Shown: positions 7,364 to 15,347, counted from the first letter of the stretch. The stretch is 19,359 nucleotides of DNA from DATKKX01 sp035542775 (GCA_035542775.1 DATKKX010000262.1:1-19359), one strand, 5' to 3'. Notes: generated by a model from the sequence alone, not told the origin. Program-made: numbers and translations.

Positions 7364-8305
7364 TCAGGCGCCGAGCTCCATCTGAACCATGTTGACCACC
7401 ATCTGCTCGAAGGAAGTCGCCGGTTGCCATCCGGTCAGCCTTCGCAGCTTGCTGTTGTCGCCGACCAGAGCGGGCTTGGTGCGGGTGATAAGTGACGCAT
7501 CCTCGCGAACGTAATCCCGCCATCGCAGGCCCAGAGCGTCGAACGCTCCCGCCACCCAATCAAGTACGCGGTGCAACCGGCCGCTGGCCACGATGAAGTC
7601 CTCGGGGCGCTCCCACTCCAGAATGCGGCGGAAGGCATCTACGTAGTCCGGAGCATAGCCCCAATCCGTCTGAGCCGACAGATCGCCCAGAACCAACTCC
7701 CGCCGCCGGCCCTGGCGGATCTGCGCCGCCGCCTGGACGATCTTCCGCGAGAGAAAAGTCTCCGGCCGCAGGTGCGACTCGTGATTGTAAAGAATACCTA
7801 CGGAGGCAAAAAGCGAATGCTGCTCGCGATAGAAGCGGCAAATGTGGACTCCGGCGGTCTTGGTGATTCCATATACGCATTGCGGGGCCAGCGGCAACTC
7901 CTCCGTCTGCGGCGATTGTTCAGGATGACCGAAGACCAGCGAAGATGCGGCGTAGAAAAGCCTGGCCCGCGGGGTGCGCGTGCGGAGGGCCTCCAGCACG
8001 TTGAGCAATCCGTGGACGTGCACGTCAAAAGACTGTTTCCAGATGGCCGCCGGCGCCAGCAGCTCGCTGCTCTGCGAGGAATGGTGAAAAGCCGCCAGAT
8101 AGTAGACCTCGTCAGGCCCACACTCGCCGACAAGGTCGGCAATGGCGCCGGCATCGAGCATATCCACCGGGCGGCAGGGCCTGCCGTCGGAACGGTCCAG
8201 CGTGCCGCGGTCAAGGCCCACCACGAGGCGATCGCGCGACGCCAGATGCTGAGTGAGCAGGGTGCCGTCCTGGCCCCGCGCACCGAAAATCATGGCCCGT
8301 TTCAT
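7364..8305 (-). CDS. NAD(P)-dependent SDR, GDP-mannose 4,6-dehydratase-like
   Basis: A 313-residue extended short-chain dehydrogenase that acts on a nucleotide sugar. It has the nucleotide-binding motif GARGQDG (8-14), the catalytic YxxxK pair Tyr145/Lys149 in VYGITKTAG, and GMD-type signatures LYNHES (172-177) and LGDLSAQTDWGYAPDYVDA (206-224). The known family makes GDP-4-keto-6-deoxymannose. However, where GMD enzymes have Thr-Ser-Glu this protein has AASSLVFG (119-126), so the Glu needed for 4,6-dehydration is Leu123; at 313 residues it is also shorter than most GMDs (about 345-370). It may instead be a 4-ketoreductase, an epimerase or a specialised dehydratase. Its ATG overlaps the stop of the C-methyltransferase gene as ATGA (8302-8305), so the two are translationally coupled and probably act on the same sugar. 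Confidence 0.9.
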   Translation of the reverse strand: MKRAMIFGARGQDGTLLTQHLASRDRLVVGLDRGTLDRSDGRPCRPVDMLDAGAIADLVGECGPDEVYYLAAFHHSSQSSELLAPAAIWKQSFDVHVHGLLNVLEALRTRTPRARLFYAASSLVFGHPEQSPQTEELPLAPQCVYGITKTAGVHICRFYREQHSLFASVGILYNHESHLRPETFLSRKIVQAAAQIRQGRRRELVLGDLSAQTDWGYAPDYVDAFRRILEWERPEDFIVASGRLHRVLDWVAGAFDALGLRWRDYVREDASLITRTKPALVGDNSKLRRLTGWQPATSFEQMVVNMVQMELGA

Positions 8306-9630
8306 CGGGTAACCTTATGAATGTGGGGCAGCGGAAAGAACATCGTGCCGCCGCCGCGGACATACTCAGCTTCCCGTTCGAGAAGGTTGGTCTTGAAGTG
8401 CCAGGGAAGGACCAGGAAGCAATCGGGTCGGCGGGCCTTGGCCTCCTTTTCCGAGATGATGGGGATCCTGGTTCCGGGCGTGTAGCAGCCGAACTTGTGA
8501 GGGTTCACCTCGGCAATTGCGGGAAGAACATCCTCATTCAGCTTGCAGAACTGGAGCAGCACGTTGCCCTTGGTCGAGGCCCCGTACCCCATGACCGATC
8601 GACCTGTTGATCGCAGCTCGTGCAGATGCGCCCGCAGCTCATCACGATGGCGGAACACGCGCTCCCTGAAGCGCGCGTAGGTGTCGGGCCCGTTCAGTCC
8701 CAACCGCTCTTCCTCCCTCAGGAAGCCGGAGACAAGGGCCTCGTTCTCCGGGTACGGCGCATTGCGCTTGGTCACCGTCACGGCGAAACTGCCCCCGTTC
8801 ACGTTGTTGAGCGACAGAGCGATGATCTTCAGTCCGGCCCGATCGGTCATCCACTTGATCTGGCGGACTGCGTAGTATTCCAGATGCTCGTGGCAGATGG
8901 TGTCATAAGCGGTTGCTTCGAGCATCGAAGGCAGATAGCTTTGCTCGAAATGCCAGACGCCGTCATCGGCGAGGATTTCCTCTACCTGGCGCATGAAGTC
9001 CAGCGGGGCTTCCAGGTCATAGAACATGGCCAGCGAGGTCACCACCTTGGCCTTCGTTGATCGGCCGAACTCGGAGCGGAAGGCCCCCGCGGAGAAAAAA
9101 TCGGCGATCAGCCGCATGTCGTGGCGGTAGTGTTCGCGAAACTTGATCGCGGAGGGATCGAAGCCCACCAGGACGTGCTTGTCCGGCAGATAAAACGACA
9201 GCGTGGTGCCGTCGTTGCTGCCGATATCGACGATGACATCACCCGTGTGAAGCGGGATCAGGCGGCGAAGCTCCTCCACCTTGGCGCGAAGGTGTTCCAC
9301 CATGGAGCGATTCAGGCCTGATCGATACCCGTAGTTCGAGCCGTAAAGTACGTTGGGATCGTAGGAGTGGAGCAGCTGGACGAGGCCGCACGTCTCACAG
9401 CGGACCAGCGTCAACGGCCCGCAGGGTACTTCTTCATCGCGATTCCGGGGAAAGACCCCGGTGAGGCATTGCCGGCCCAGCTCGATGGCGATTTCCAGAT
9501 CGCCTCCCCCGCACAATCGGCAGCATCGGGCCTCGCGGTAGACCGGCTCCGCAGAGGTGACCCGGTCGCGGGGAATCCCCTGGAGCCCTGACGGCTTTCC
9601 GCTCGTCGCATGCGTCCCCGCATCCGTCAT
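8302..9630 (-). CDS. Sugar C-methyltransferase (NovU/TylCIII/TcaB9 type)
   Basis: A 442-residue three-part SAM-dependent enzyme of the family that adds a methyl to C3 of 4-keto-6-deoxy nucleotide sugars. The N-terminal zinc-binding part has two Cys pairs, CRLC (37-40) and CETC (78-81). The Rossmann part has IVDIGSNDGTTLSFY (133-147) and VGFDPS (155-160). The catalytic region reads YDTICHEHLEYYAV (242-255), with Glu248 and His249 matching the Glu/His pair of the family; the preceding Tyr of characterised members appears here as Cys246. The C-terminal domain has GYGASTKGN (348-356). The frame runs to 9750, but ATG at 9630 is preferred: the added 40 residues look unlike the family and the proposed promoter is at 9752-9781. 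The only ribosome-site candidate is a G-rich GGGTGGG. It overlaps the SDR gene by ATGA. Confidence 0.92.
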   Translation of the reverse strand: MTDAGTHATSGKPSGLQGIPRDRVTSAEPVYREARCCRLCGGGDLEIAIELGRQCLTGVFPRNRDEEVPCGPLTLVRCETCGLVQLLHSYDPNVLYGSNYGYRSGLNRSMVEHLRAKVEELRRLIPLHTGDVIVDIGSNDGTTLSFYLPDKHVLVGFDPSAIKFREHYRHDMRLIADFFSAGAFRSEFGRSTKAKVVTSLAMFYDLEAPLDFMRQVEEILADDGVWHFEQSYLPSMLEATAYDTICHEHLEYYAVRQIKWMTDRAGLKIIALSLNNVNGGSFAVTVTKRNAPYPENEALVSGFLREEERLGLNGPDTYARFRERVFRHRDELRAHLHELRSTGRSVMGYGASTKGNVLLQFCKLNEDVLPAIAEVNPHKFGCYTPGTRIPIISEKEAKARRPDCFLVLPWHFKTNLLEREAEYVRGGGTMFFPLPHIHKVTR

Positions 9631-9751
9631 CCTAAGAACCCACCCAAATGTGTCGAGCTTTCGTCGCGTGGCGGCTGGAAAAGCCGATCCTCGGAAGGTG
9701 CAGCAGAGCCACCGCGCTCGCTCTTCAGCACTGCCAACGGAAACAAGCATG

Positions 9752-9781
9752 ATTATGCCGCCCGCGAAGCTGGTCCGTCAA
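9752..9781 (-). promoter_or_regulatory. Sigma70-like promoter for the C-methyltransferase unit
   Basis: On the minus strand TTGACG (9776-9781) and CATAAT (9752-9757) are spaced by exactly 18 bases, each matching 5 of 6 consensus positions. It lies in the 176-base gap between the coiled-coil methyltransferase and the C-methyltransferase gene and would start RNA near 9745, giving a leader of about 115 bases to ATG 9630. It would let the distal half of the cluster (9630 to 4093) be transcribed separately. Confidence 0.6.
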
Positions 9782-9788
9782 GCTTGAC
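9777..9788. promoter_or_regulatory. Perfect 12-bp palindrome over the -35 box (possible operator)
   Basis: GTCAAGCTTGAC is a perfect inverted repeat with no spacer. It covers five of the six bases of the -35 box of the 9752-9781 promoter, the position where a repressor would block RNA polymerase. No regulator gene is nearby, so a function is inferred from position only. Confidence 0.35.
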
Positions 9789-9806
9789 TTGCCTCTCAGG
9801 CCGGCC

Positions 9807-10973
9807 TTACCGCCGTGACAGTATTCGGATCGTCCGCCGGACCAGTCGGCCGCGGCGGCTGTCAGGGGGCATCACCGATTTCATCCGCGTCAACAGGGCG
9901 TAACCGGGGCTGGATTGTATGAGGGCGAGCTCGTGGCGCCTCTGGACCAGCTCTGCAGCCAGTTGTGCCGTGGTCATTTGGTCCACGTCCGGACCCGCCA
10001 CGGGGCCCCGCGCCAGCACTGCGGCGGCCGCGCCTGGCTGGCCTTGCTTGAGCGATAGTATGCTGGTTTCGAGCCGGTGAATGTCCTCTTCGAGGCGGCG
10101 CTGCGTCTGCTCGTGCCACTGGTTGATGCGTTCCTGCTCGACGAGAACCTGTTCTCGCTCATCTGCAACAGTCCGCCATGCCGTTCTTTGTTCGGCTTGC
10201 TCTTGGGTGGCCCTCATCCAGGCGGAACGCTCGTTATCGCACCAGACACGATTCTCTTCTGTATCCAGATAAGAGCGGCGCGAAAATGTCAGCACCTCAT
10301 GAGGTTCCAACGGGCCCGGCGTCAGGCGGCAAACCGCCAGGTAGCCTTCCGGGCGGAGATCATCCGTGACGACCTCCGCGGCATCGATCCGACCGACGCG
10401 TAACGGGCCCTGGGCGCGACCGGCAAAGCCCCCGATCATGCTGGCGAGCACCGTGTAATACGGGACGATGACCCGGTGAGGAAACTCCTCGGACAACATG
10501 GCGTCGAACGATTCGCGGTTGTAGTGATGCAGGTGGTACGGGTTGTCCGGCGGATTGTCGGCTTCGTTCGGCACGGAGAAGACCAGGACCGTCTCGTCGT
10601 GCGACAAGGCGCGGGCCTGCCGGATCCATCGTGCCGGATGGCTCAAGTGCTCGACGGTCTCGAAGCTGACGATGGCATCGAACGGCCCCTGGACGGCAGG
10701 TCCCAGCTCGTGGGCGTCGCCTTGTAGATAGGTGATGCCCGGCGCGGAATAACGCTGGCGGGCGGTCTCGACGGCTTCTTCCGCCACATCGACGCCGACC
10801 ACCTCGCGAGCCCCCGCTTGGCGAAGCAGATGTGATCCGTAGCCGGGCCCGCAAGCCACATCCAGGACCCGGCGACCGGCAACGAACTGGGCGGCAAAGC
10901 AATATCGCGCGTAATGATCGACCACGTAGAGGCCGCGGTGTTGTTGGGGATCAAGCCGTTCCAAAGCCTCCAT
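9807..10973 (-). CDS. SAM-dependent methyltransferase with coiled-coil tail
   Basis: A 388-residue protein. Residues about 1-215 form a class I methyltransferase: RRVLDVACGPGYGSHLL (34-50), the acidic VDVAEEAVE (61-69), GDAHEL (85-90), FDAIVSFETVEHL (98-110) and VFSVPNEADNP (131-141). The substrate is unknown; the company suggests a sugar or glycan. Residues about 246-310 are a charged coiled coil rich in Glu, Gln and Arg, and the end (355-388) has SPGYALLTRMKSVMPPDSRRG and a basic finish, a tail often seen on polysaccharide-locus glycosyltransferases and methyltransferases. ATG at 10973 has GGAGGG at 10981-10986 with a 7-base spacer and lies 19 bases after the upstream stop; the longer frame to 11057 would overlap the upstream gene. 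It is followed by a 176-base gap containing a promoter. Confidence 0.88.
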   Translation of the reverse strand: MEALERLDPQQHRGLYVVDHYARYCFAAQFVAGRRVLDVACGPGYGSHLLRQAGAREVVGVDVAEEAVETARQRYSAPGITYLQGDAHELGPAVQGPFDAIVSFETVEHLSHPARWIRQARALSHDETVLVFSVPNEADNPPDNPYHLHHYNRESFDAMLSEEFPHRVIVPYYTVLASMIGGFAGRAQGPLRVGRIDAAEVVTDDLRPEGYLAVCRLTPGPLEPHEVLTFSRRSYLDTEENRVWCDNERSAWMRATQEQAEQRTAWRTVADEREQVLVEQERINQWHEQTQRRLEEDIHRLETSILSLKQGQPGAAAAVLARGPVAGPDVDQMTTAQLAAELVQRRHELALIQSSPGYALLTRMKSVMPPDSRRGRLVRRTIRILSRR

Positions 10974-10980
10974 GAATGAA

Positions 10981-10986
10981 CCCTCC
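10981..10986 (-). promoter_or_regulatory. Ribosome binding site deciding the start at 10973
   Basis: GGAGGG on the minus strand, 7 bases before ATG 10973. It supports this start over the open frame that runs back to 11057 inside the preceding gene. Confidence 0.75.
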
Positions 10987-10992
10987 GCAATG

Positions 10993-12570
10993 CTAAGCCT
11001 TGCTCTCTTGGGTGGGAGCGACGACCGTGCCGCGATGTAGGCGGATTCGCACTTCAAGCCAGTCCGCCCAGTGGTTGATCATCGGCTGCCCATCGGCCAT
11101 GCGTGTCGCAAAGTGCAGATCGGCAGCGCAATGCAAAGGGCCGGGCAAGGTCAGGGCCACCGCGTGAGGCTGCCCGTCCGCCGGCACCGCCTGCCATCCG
11201 GAGAAGCCCAGCACATGCGTATCAGTCTTCGGCTTCTTGGGGAAGTTCATGCAATGCGCCGCCGCGTCGGTCAAGCACATGGCATACTCGACCGGGTACT
11301 TCGCCTCCGGCATGCGAATCTCCGCCGTGGCGACAAGGCGATCTGTCCCGGGCAGGCACCCATGCGGCAGCAATGCTGTCGCCAGCGTGTGGTCGAGAGG
11401 ATGCAGACGAAAGCCGGGCACGTCGGGAAGCGGGTGGAAATAGGGAATATTCGCTTCCGCTCGGGGCTGGATCCGGGCGATGGTGTGGGGATCAAGCTGG
11501 TACTCGATCACACCGGTGGATCCTGGCACATCGCAGCAATAGACGCCGGACGAGGAATGCAGGCGGCTGCCGGGCAACGCTCCCCACACCACCATGCTGA
11601 CCGCCTGCGGCAGCGGCTTATCACCGACCACGGCGGCGAGCTCATGGAAAGCACCGATGGGGCTGAGGGTCAGCGCCGGCGGCTCGCCTTTCGTTGTGTG
11701 CCAGCTGATGCCGAGCTCCAGGTGATGCTGTAGACTGGTCAAGGCCCGATCCGCCACGCAACGAAACCAACCGGCGCCCAAGTCTGAATAGGATACCAGC
11801 CAAGAGGTCAACACGGCATCGGAGTCACGGGCGCGCAGAAGGACCGCCAGATGTCCCTGTCCGACCCCCTGGCCGGCCGGCTGCGAGCTGTAGAGCTCCA
11901 CACCGGCAACGCCCTCTGCCGGCACGGGCAATGGTTGTCGCAGGGTCGTATTTTCTCCACCTCGCGGCCGAAAGCTCTCGTTGCCGGGCGGCATGAAGTG
12001 AATGATCGACGGGACCGCGTGCCCCAGTCGCTCAAGACGCTCCTGCAGCCGCTCAGTGCTCAAGCGAACCAGGCTGTACTCGCGGCGCAACTCGCAAACA
12101 TCGCCCTGCAACTGTGCCTGGCGTTCCGCGGAACAGCGGGCTTCTTGCGAGGCCATGCGAAACAGGTGTCGATAGAGCCTGGCGGAGCGGGCCGTCTCAT
12201 CGTCGTCCGATCGGTGTAATTCGCCGCGCAGATCGAGGATGGGCAGCGAAGGCGCGGAGCCCTTTTGCGCCCACCACGAGCGCAGCTCATCGAGATCGGT
12301 AAGGCCCTGGTCGCTGGCAACGACCAGCAGGCAGAGCCCGGAGGGCGGGGTCGGCATCGTCGTCCAATGGGGAGTGGAAGGGGCTGCTGACTGCAGAGAA
12401 GCTGCTTCACCGTCGGCTCCGGGATGGAAGACAACGTGCTCGATTCCCAGATCCCGGGCCTCGGTGCCGAGGGCCCCACGGACCGCTCCGGCATCGAACT
12501 CCGCGGAAATGACCTTCAACTCCGGCCCCCAGAGGCGATCGAGGATTTGCTGATCCACGTTCATGGTCAT
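10993..12570 (-). CDS. Unknown coiled-coil protein of glycan cluster
   Basis: I cannot assign a family with confidence; the layout recalls uncharacterised proteins of polysaccharide loci (perhaps DUF6212, from memory and unchecked). The product has 525 residues and no signal peptide or membrane segment. Residues 1-125 look like a small alpha/beta domain with LCLLVVASDQGLTDLDEL (79-96). Residues about 130-185 form a coiled coil (ERQAQLQGDVCELRREYSLV and the following 20 residues). From about 187 to the end the protein is rich in Gly, Pro, Trp and short beta-like stretches, suggesting one or two beta-sandwich domains, possibly carbohydrate-binding. ATG at 12570 overlaps the stop of the GT2-GT4 gene as ATGA, with AAGGAGG at 12581-12587 ten bases before it; a second ATG lies at 12564. 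Tight coupling suggests it works with that glycosyltransferase, perhaps as a scaffold; this is inference. Confidence 0.82.
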   Translation of the reverse strand: MTMNVDQQILDRLWGPELKVISAEFDAGAVRGALGTEARDLGIEHVVFHPGADGEAASLQSAAPSTPHWTTMPTPPSGLCLLVVASDQGLTDLDELRSWWAQKGSAPSLPILDLRGELHRSDDDETARSARLYRHLFRMASQEARCSAERQAQLQGDVCELRREYSLVRLSTERLQERLERLGHAVPSIIHFMPPGNESFRPRGGENTTLRQPLPVPAEGVAGVELYSSQPAGQGVGQGHLAVLLRARDSDAVLTSWLVSYSDLGAGWFRCVADRALTSLQHHLELGISWHTTKGEPPALTLSPIGAFHELAAVVGDKPLPQAVSMVVWGALPGSRLHSSSGVYCCDVPGSTGVIEYQLDPHTIARIQPRAEANIPYFHPLPDVPGFRLHPLDHTLATALLPHGCLPGTDRLVATAEIRMPEAKYPVEYAMCLTDAAAHCMNFPKKPKTDTHVLGFSGWQAVPADGQPHAVALTLPGPLHCAADLHFATRMADGQPMINHWADWLEVRIRLHRGTVVAPTQESKA

Positions 12571-15134
12571 GTGCGGTGACCCTCCTTGACCGGACGCAGG
12601 GACTCAACGGCGCGAGCGAAGTATTCAAACGTGTCGCGCCATTGCACGCGACGTCGCGACTCGGCGGCGGCCCGCGACACCTGCATCAGCCGGTCACGAT
12701 TCGACTGCAGATCGCGCAGGCAGGCGGCCATTTCGCCGACCAGCGCCGGCGTGTCCAACTCGTTGGAGAAGAGGAAGCCCGTTCGTTCATGCTCGACCAC
12801 CTCCGCGATGGCCCCGACATCGGTGGAGAGCACCACGCAACCGAGCTGCTGGGCCTCGAGGATGGACAGAGGAACCCCTTCGTATCGCGACAACATCAGC
12901 ATGACGTCGGCCCAACCCAGCAGCCGCGCCAGTGCCGGAGCGGTCAACACCGGCGGGGCGATCACTGAACGCAGTGGGCTCAGGTACTGGTCGGCGAAAC
13001 CGTCGGCGTTACACACGCATTTGCCGACCACCCGCCAGGCGAGGGGCGGCTTGGCGTCGCGGGTCTGCTCATAGAGCGCCGCCAGTCGATCCAGACCTTT
13101 TTCCAGATCAAATCGCCCGAGGAACAGCACCCGCAATGGTTCCCCGGCGGGACGCTCGGCCCGCTGAGCCAGGACGGCTCGCACCATCGCTTCGCTCACG
13201 GCAAACGAAGGCGCGTTCGGCGCATGGATGACTTTGCTCTCGGGCACACCCCACGCCCGGCACCATCGCCCCAGGCGCTTCGAAATCACGAGCATGCCGT
13301 CGAGGCAATGCTCGTAGCGGACGGCCTCGTACGCCTGGCCGGTCGTTGTGCCCTCGTGGGTGATAATGACACTGTGAAGATGTGCAAAAGTACTGACGCC
13401 CGAGCGACGAAGCACCCCCAAGGCGGGGTTGACGACAGCCGCGAGGTTGTTCACCACGATGTCCATCGTGCCCAGCAGACCGAGCAGCCGTTCCGACGTG
13501 CACAGAGCCTCCTCCTCGACGACGGTCACGGTTTCGAAGATGCCTTCGAATTCTCGAAGCAACTGGGCTCGGCACGAACCGAGGACAAACAGATGGGGGC
13601 GCCATCCCCGGCGGCGAGTCTCGCGGGCGAAATTCATCGAGACCCGCTCGGCCCCGCCGAACTCGCACATCGGCAGGACGTAGGCGATGTCCCGTGAGGA
13701 ATGGTCGAGGAGCCTGGGAAACAAGGCGCCGGCGCTGAACAGCAGCCGTTCCAGTTCGGCGGATCCATCCGCGAACCGATAGGCGTTCTTGCCGCGCAGC
13801 AGCGAATATCGCGGCGCCTCGCGATAGGCCGGGCCCCATGCATCGAACAGGCCGGCAAGAGCCTCCAGCGCATCCGCGGGAAAGTCGGCCGGCGGGCTCG
13901 GCCTTGAGCACCGCAGGGCAATGGTCTTCACCAGGCCATGGGCGTTGACATCGAGTCCATGCCGAAACCAGGACCCGCTGTCCGGCGAAAGAAGGCACTC
14001 GTTGAGCGCCCCGGTGCTGGTCATCACGACCGCCATCCGGTCGGACCATCTGTCGGTCAGCTCCGAGGCGGGCGACATCTCCAGGCAATACTCCACAGCG
14101 CTGCGCTCCTCAACCCGCGCGGCCGCGAACTTCTGCGCGCGTTGATCGATGCAGGTCTGGAGCCTCCAGAACAGGCCGCTCAGAAAGCCACTCGCTTCGG
14201 CGTACCGCAGGAACGCCTCGGAGGTCACCACAAAATAACCGGGGAATCGAGCTCGATGCGGATGGGTCGTGTGCCGCAGCAGGCGGTTGATCGTTTCCTC
14301 GACCGAGAGCGATTCCGTGCAGCGGGCCGGATCGGTGGTGAACACCATGCGCCGCGTGTCGGTCAGGAAGATCGCGTAGCGAGGCAACTGGGCCTGCTCC
14401 AGCTCGACGGCCCGACGGGGTGTGTAGAGCGAAGCATGCTTGCGGCGCATGTAGCCCACCACCTGCTCATGGTCGCGGGCCGTGGCGCTGAGCATGCTCT
14501 CGCCGCGCAGGCGATAGAGAAACTCCATCTCCGGCACGTGCACGCCGGACAAGCCGGCCTCGGCGCACTGGATCCAGAACTCCCAGTCCTCATAGCCTAG
14601 CCGCATTTGCTCGTCATAACGCAGGCCGCGCTCGAAGACCGAGCGGCGGATCATGCTGGCGCAGAGGACAAAATTGAGATGCATGACCTCCAGCACCGAC
14701 CAGGGCCCGCTGGAGTCCGTATAGTCGCCTCCGAAACCGAATCGGCGGCAGTCGGGATGCGCCCAGGCCGCATCCGGATGCGACCGGAGCGCGTCAAAGC
14801 CCTTCTGCAAGGCACATGGACCGAGCCGATCGTCCGCGTCCAGCATCTGGATCGCTTCGACCGACGGCCACAGTCTGAGAGTCGCCTCCACGCCGGCGTT
14901 GCGGGCGGCACTCAGACCGCCGTTCCGTCGGTGGATATATCGTACCTTCAGGGGATGAGCACGAGCGTAGCTGCGGCAGACGTCGTCGGTTTCCGCATAG
15001 GGGCAGCCGTCATTGACCAGCACAATCCGGTAGTCGAATGTGGTCCGCTGCCGCAGCGCCGATTCAACCGCCTCGATGAGCAGCGAAGGCTGTTTGTACA
15101 CGGGGATGACGATCGCCACGACCGGATCGGACAT
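12567..15134 (-). CDS. Double glycosyltransferase, GT2 plus GT4
   Basis: An 855-residue cytoplasmic protein with two complete transferase modules. Residues about 5-235 are a GT-A (GT2) domain: VAIVIPVYKQPSLL (6-19), VLVNDGCP (38-45), GGLSAARNAG (72-81), metal-binding DADD (99-102) and catalytic-base region YEDWEFW (181-187). Residues about 240-480 are a linker region without a recognised motif. Residues about 482-845 are a GT-B (GT4) domain: MCEFGGAERVSMNFA (489-503), FLGRFDLEKGLDRLA (671-685) and the EX7E motif Glu752/Glu760 in SRYEGVPLSILEAQQLG. Each module would transfer one sugar from a nucleotide sugar onto a growing glycan or a protein. The ATG at 15134 has GGGAGG at 15143-15148 with an 8-base spacer. 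It is the first gene after the main promoter and overlaps the next gene by ATGA. Donor and acceptor cannot be read from the sequence. Confidence 0.93.
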   Translation of the reverse strand: MSDPVVAIVIPVYKQPSLLIEAVESALRQRTTFDYRIVLVNDGCPYAETDDVCRSYARAHPLKVRYIHRRNGGLSAARNAGVEATLRLWPSVEAIQMLDADDRLGPCALQKGFDALRSHPDAAWAHPDCRRFGFGGDYTDSSGPWSVLEVMHLNFVLCASMIRRSVFERGLRYDEQMRLGYEDWEFWIQCAEAGLSGVHVPEMEFLYRLRGESMLSATARDHEQVVGYMRRKHASLYTPRRAVELEQAQLPRYAIFLTDTRRMVFTTDPARCTESLSVEETINRLLRHTTHPHRARFPGYFVVTSEAFLRYAEASGFLSGLFWRLQTCIDQRAQKFAAARVEERSAVEYCLEMSPASELTDRWSDRMAVVMTSTGALNECLLSPDSGSWFRHGLDVNAHGLVKTIALRCSRPSPPADFPADALEALAGLFDAWGPAYREAPRYSLLRGKNAYRFADGSAELERLLFSAGALFPRLLDHSSRDIAYVLPMCEFGGAERVSMNFARETRRRGWRPHLFVLGSCRAQLLREFEGIFETVTVVEEEALCTSERLLGLLGTMDIVVNNLAAVVNPALGVLRRSGVSTFAHLHSVIITHEGTTTGQAYEAVRYEHCLDGMLVISKRLGRWCRAWGVPESKVIHAPNAPSFAVSEAMVRAVLAQRAERPAGEPLRVLFLGRFDLEKGLDRLAALYEQTRDAKPPLAWRVVGKCVCNADGFADQYLSPLRSVIAPPVLTAPALARLLGWADVMLMLSRYEGVPLSILEAQQLGCVVLSTDVGAIAEVVEHERTGFLFSNELDTPALVGEMAACLRDLQSNRDRLMQVSRAAAESRRRVQWRDTFEYFARAVESLRPVKEGHRT

Positions 15135-15273
15135 CGGTCCAGCCTCCCACTACCGCGGCCGATCTTCTTTCGGCGAGGTACCGGTGAAACAAGGCTCGAC
15201 GCGAAGAGCGAGCCCCCTCGGCGTGCACCTTAAGGAGAGGTCGCCCGCCAGCATGCTGATCGGCATGGCGAAT

Positions 15274-15303
15274 TCTATACCCGGCGAGGGCGCATTCTGT
15301 CAA
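15274..15303 (-). promoter_or_regulatory. Sigma70-like promoter for the glycan cluster
   Basis: On the minus strand a perfect TTGACA (15298-15303) is followed after 18 bases by TATAGA (15274-15279). RNA would start near 15267, leaving an untranslated leader of about 130 bases before ATG 15134. The leader holds two short palindromes (CAGCATGCTG and CCTTAAGG) but no riboswitch or attenuator that I recognise. Confidence 0.65.
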
Positions 15304-15347
15304 GTCGGACGCGTGGATCGCCGGCGTGCCCCGGCGGAAGCGCCACG

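Noticed and set aside
12407..12628. Short minus-strand open frame bridging the GT2-GT4 and coiled-coil genes.
   Set aside because: The ATGA overlap of the two real genes with a strong ribosome site explains the junction; the short frame is a shadow.
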